8,486 nt of DNA. It comes from a bacterium. Lineage in GTDB: Bacteria; JAMOTN01. The stretch lies in NCBI GenBank assembly GCA_027062325.1, contig JAMOTN010000031.1, positions 1 through 8,486 on the forward strand, read 5' to 3'. A program made the translations under genes and the position numbers. Positions 7,201 to 8,486 of this stretch are shown piece after piece (the stretch's first letter is position 1; the number at the start of each line of letters is the position of its first letter). A model generated the notes under the pieces. That model worked only from the letters and a program-made list of their open reading frames with translations, ran no database searches and had not been told where the DNA came from.

Positions 7201-7489
7201 ATTTACAGAGGATATGGTATTGGGCAGAAGAGTTGTTTTGGAGTTTGAAAAGAATAAAAGGGGGCGTTATGGTAGGCTTTTGGCTTATGTTTGGATAGAT
7301 GGGGTGCTTTTGAATGAAGAGTTATTGCGTGCTGGTATGGCTTATCTTTACGTGTTTACTAGAAAGATGAAGTATTACAGTCGTCTTGTTGAGGCTCAAA
7401 AGTTTGCAAAAGAAAATAAGCTTGGTGTATGGGGAGGAGATTACGAGAAACCTTGGGAGTATAGGAAGAGAATTAGAGGGGCAAGGTAG
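4286..7489 (+). CDS. Exported TPR / alkaline-phosphatase-superfamily phosphodiesterase / thermonuclease fusion protein
   Basis: A 1067-residue multidomain protein from ATG 4286 (1095 from ATG 4202). Residues 1-22 are a signal peptide with no lipobox. Residues 24-200 are helix-rich, with a likely coiled coil at about 24-62. Two TPR-like repeats follow (about 223-290), then a helical linker. Residues about 416-905 form a type I phosphodiesterase/nucleotide pyrophosphatase domain with the full active-site set: Asp426 (LFDGLSW), nucleophile Thr466 (PSMTGPGH), Asp596 and His600 (GIDETSH), Asp644 and His645 (SGDHG) and His848 (NHGSVD). Residues about 926-1052 form a staphylococcal-nuclease domain: VVDGDT (934-939), Arg953 and Asp958-Thr959-Pro960-Glu961 (RLLGVDTPE), and Arg997 (YGRLLAY), matching Asp21, Arg35, Asp40-Thr41, Glu43 and Arg87 of S. 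aureus nuclease. Both enzymes look active. There is no C-terminal anchor. Extracellular or periplasmic breakdown of nucleic acids and nucleotides is the simplest role; the substrate is unproven. Confidence 0.9.
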   Translation: MKSVLLRVMALTFTIFVIFSFSESLDELYKRYTYLVNKASEAVGEEKAELDEQIQEVLKKINGVTRGVSRVATESVRIQQKVSKYGKVGKKVGEFLGQVSVFAGNLTNILNNVQNVISQATLEVEDAIASVDVSSFGDVKNLANLILQSKLSEDIIGKIVDQLSSPRGKEILAKLPPSLKKRIEKSLKKEIRENYTSYIGIERPSFFKKLYLKVKEKLGKLTNEDKLILAKEAFDKGELDKAMKYLNELEKAGYDAPQLYYLKALIYEKQGRTEDSIIYLAKFIKYAITKKSAMVAAAIKDESLFDKLMEKLFAYKSKYDKYIKDPKLFKVAVQRFLKSGDKKSFRRLIAHLGNKNDIRKTWKYIAQMYNDFKAQVRSNQVPPQLKEEVNWAINNLRVLKYRVEKAVFYTEENVTKDRYVVFVLFDGLSWPLLKRLMREGRLPFLAKLVRNGMYSDNCLTVVPSMTGPGHIAFYMGVFNDRMGIPNLRYFDRTSKSLRNYIGLDMTTSNVDAYRYVPTIFRQLGYQAGVVGEMFAPGVKVFRNIPKVEFILAAAHTYKAFLIMDKVSLNVFKNLVKVGVAFHNLPHFIVLYLPGIDETSHNYGWGSKECIDHYTNIIELTAKTIYDLFNESGLWDKTIVIFSGDHGQQRSKEELPAHKFFEKFGLKGLNPSLTDDLKVKFMLDKYDVVQLPTGNACMNYYFKDPVTGKWDSIVMGKQLRNYPTPKGNTDLVKAVVDAYKDAIVCAVYKISPVKFGVVSYKGEAVIKVRWAFGKTLIKYEPITANVLEIPSEYCGRWMTDDSWLKASLRLKWPGAVEGIAHYMMNAYSPDLVLFANYRSFGWQHYKGNHGSVDPESMRVPMLIFGGAPEVKRGVKIKYCRTIDVYPTVCKLLGVTVPSGIDGRDIFKRPLEKATDFFATQEASVGDGLEATVVRVVDGDTLIVRLANGKEERVRLLGVDTPEKTQPMGQLAKKFTEDMVLGRRVVLEFEKNKRGRYGRLLAYVWIDGVLLNEELLRAGMAYLYVFTRKMKYYSRLVEAQKFAKENKLGVWGGDYEKPWEYRKRIRGAR

Positions 7490-7524
7490 TTTTTAAATTA
7501 GTTATTTCAATAAGGTATTTAGTA

Positions 7525-7550
7525 GGGGGCTTTTAAGCCCCCTTTTGTTT
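7525..7550 (+). terminator. Rho-independent terminator
   Basis: A perfect GC-rich stem pairs GGGGGCT (7525-7531) with AGCCCCC (7536-7542) around a four-base loop and is followed by TTTTGTTTT. It lies 35 bases after the stop of the phosphodiesterase-nuclease gene and should end the transcript of the whole preceding gene group. It is the only strong intrinsic terminator I see in the window. Confidence 0.93.
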
Positions 7551-7570
7551 TATTCAGATTTTTTGTTCAA

Positions 7571-7600
7571 TTTACAGCGGCCTTTTTTATTGGTTAGAAT
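7571..7600 (+). promoter_or_regulatory. Candidate housekeeping promoter for the ROK kinase gene
   Basis: TTTACA (7571-7576, one mismatch to TTGACA) and TAGAAT (7595-7600, one mismatch to TATAAT) are 18 bases apart. They sit between the terminator and the ROK gene, where a new promoter is needed. The predicted transcript start near 7607 leaves a leader of roughly 40 bases. No operator-like inverted repeat is obvious. Confidence 0.5.
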
Positions 7601-7645
7601 AGATAAAAGTTCGATTTTGTATGAGGCTTATGGAGAGAGATAAAT

Positions 7646-8486
7646 ATGGATAGTGTAAAGGTAGCGGCTTTTGACATTGGAGGCACGTTTGTAAAGTGTG
7701 CAAAAGTTGAGGTAAATGTTAAAGATTTTACTTTTAAAGTGACTGAGTACAAAAAGATTAGAAGCACTGTTATGTTTCTTGGTGAGGTTGAAGTGCTTAT
7801 TGATAAGTGGAAAAGTGATGTTGATGTTGTGTCTTTTAGTGTTGCAGGTGCTGTGCGTGATCCAAAAGGTGTTGTATTTCTTCCCAATATGGGATTGAGA
7901 GTAAATTTTTACGAATTTGCTCAAAAAGTGGCTCCGGGCCACCAAGTATTTATTTTAAATGATGCAGATGCTGCAGCAATTGCCTGTTGGCAAGAGGCGG
8001 AGAAGCTTGGTGTTTCAAATTACGCGACAGTTGTTTTGGGGACAGGAGTTGGAGCAGGGATTATTCATGGAAAGAAATTGCTTTCTACAGGAGCTGGTGA
8101 AATTGGGCATATTGTGGTGGAGAAGAACGGTTCTAATTGTAGTTGCGGAGGTAAAGGTTGCCTGGAGACTGTATGTTCTACAAGGTTCTTGGAAAGAGAG
8201 GCATTTGCCAGATTTGGTGTTAGGTTGACTCCTAAAGAATTATTTGAAAGTGATATGGCTTATAATTTGGCTAATGAGATGGAAAAGATTTTAGACGATA
8301 ACGTTTTGATTTCTCCTTATGAATTGAAAAGAAGACTTACTGTTAATAGATTGGCAAGCATTATTTTAAAGTATATAGAAAATTTAGCAATTGCTATGGC
8401 TTCTACTGTAAACTTGCTGGCACTTGAGGCTGTGTTTTTAGCAGGTGGGATAGCCAGAGGTGTGAAAAAATTTGAAAAGTTGCTCA
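7646..8486 (+). CDS. ROK-family sugar kinase (glucokinase-like), cut by the window edge
   Basis: The reading frame is open from ATG 7646 to the end of the window (280 codons and one base), so the C-terminus is missing. ROK kinases phosphorylate hexoses such as glucose, fructose or N-acetylmannosamine with ATP in the cytoplasm. The phosphate-binding loop is FDIGGT (9-14), the catalytic Asp is Asp106 in NDADAAA (105-111), and LGTGVGAGI (131-139) is the second phosphate motif. GAGEIGH (149-155) and C-S-C-G-G-K-G-C-L-E (165-174) make up the ROK zinc site with His155, Cys165, Cys167 and Cys172. LAGGIARG (265-272) is the expected late glycine-rich motif. There is no N-terminal DNA-binding domain, so this is a kinase and not a NagC/XylR-type repressor. 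GGAGAG (7632-7637) lies eight bases before the ATG. Sugar specificity cannot be told from what is visible. Confidence 0.9.
   Translation, partial: MDSVKVAAFDIGGTFVKCAKVEVNVKDFTFKVTEYKKIRSTVMFLGEVEVLIDKWKSDVDVVSFSVAGAVRDPKGVVFLPNMGLRVNFYEFAQKVAPGHQVFILNDADAAAIACWQEAEKLGVSNYATVVLGTGVGAGIIHGKKLLSTGAGEIGHIVVEKNGSNCSCGGKGCLETVCSTRFLEREAFARFGVRLTPKELFESDMAYNLANEMEKILDDNVLISPYELKRRLTVNRLASIILKYIENLAIAMASTVNLLALEAVFLAGGIARGVKKFEKLL

Noticed and set aside
7594-7945. Two overlapping minus-strand open frames (97 and 105 codons) over the start of the ROK gene
   Set aside because: They are antisense to the FDIGGT-containing N-terminus of the kinase and overlap each other in different frames; neither has a recognisable motif.
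7959-8228. 89-codon plus-strand open frame within the ROK gene
   Set aside because: It is an out-of-frame reading of the kinase's NDADAAA to zinc-site region, with no independent ribosome site or motif.
1-8486. CRISPR array, tRNA/rRNA genes, insertion sequence or attachment site
   Set aside because: I saw no spaced direct repeats, no tRNA-like or rRNA-like sequence, no transposase or integrase motif and no terminal inverted repeats; almost all the sequence is coding.

Overview
The window looks like a stretch of a low-GC (below about 40% by eye, not counted) bacterial chromosome. All eight recognisable genes lie on the + strand, tightly packed, with strong G-over-C and T-rich coding-strand bias. 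Four of the eight best-supported starts are GTG or TTG. The gene set (RsuA, YqaA-like DedA protein, RsmD, CoaD, ApbE, Gx transporter, ROK kinase) suits an anaerobic, possibly thermophilic, lineage such as Thermotogota or Caldisericota. That placement is a guess from style and content; nothing here fixes the phylum.

Layout. Positions 16-2350 hold four housekeeping-type genes: the 16S rRNA pseudouridine synthase rsuA, a YqaA/DedA-type membrane protein, the 16S rRNA m2G966 methyltransferase rsmD, and coaD (coenzyme A synthesis). Positions 2370-4205 hold an extracytosolic redox module. One protein joins a secreted ApbE flavin transferase, a membrane segment and a NusG domain II, and is followed by a Gx-transporter (PF07456-type) membrane protein. 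Positions 4286-7489 encode a very large exported protein combining a helical/TPR N-terminus, an alkaline-phosphatase-superfamily phosphodiesterase and a C-terminal staphylococcal-nuclease domain, with all the key catalytic residues I could check. A strong intrinsic terminator at 7525-7550 closes the unit. A candidate promoter at 7571-7600 then starts a separate unit with a ROK-family sugar kinase that runs off the window's right edge.

How the genes may work together. The first seven genes have short gaps and no visible internal terminator, so they could be one transcript whose promoter lies left of the window. The ApbE/NusG-II/Gx trio resembles a compressed version of the FmnB-EetA-EetB part of flavin-based extracellular electron transfer loci (from memory of that system; the assignment is inference). 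No FMN-acceptor domain is encoded here, so the flavinylation target must lie elsewhere. The phosphodiesterase-nuclease protein would act outside the cytoplasm, most simply in nucleic acid or nucleotide scavenging.

The most unusual items are the TPR-phosphodiesterase-nuclease fusion and the ApbE-NusG-II fusion with its puzzling membrane topology.
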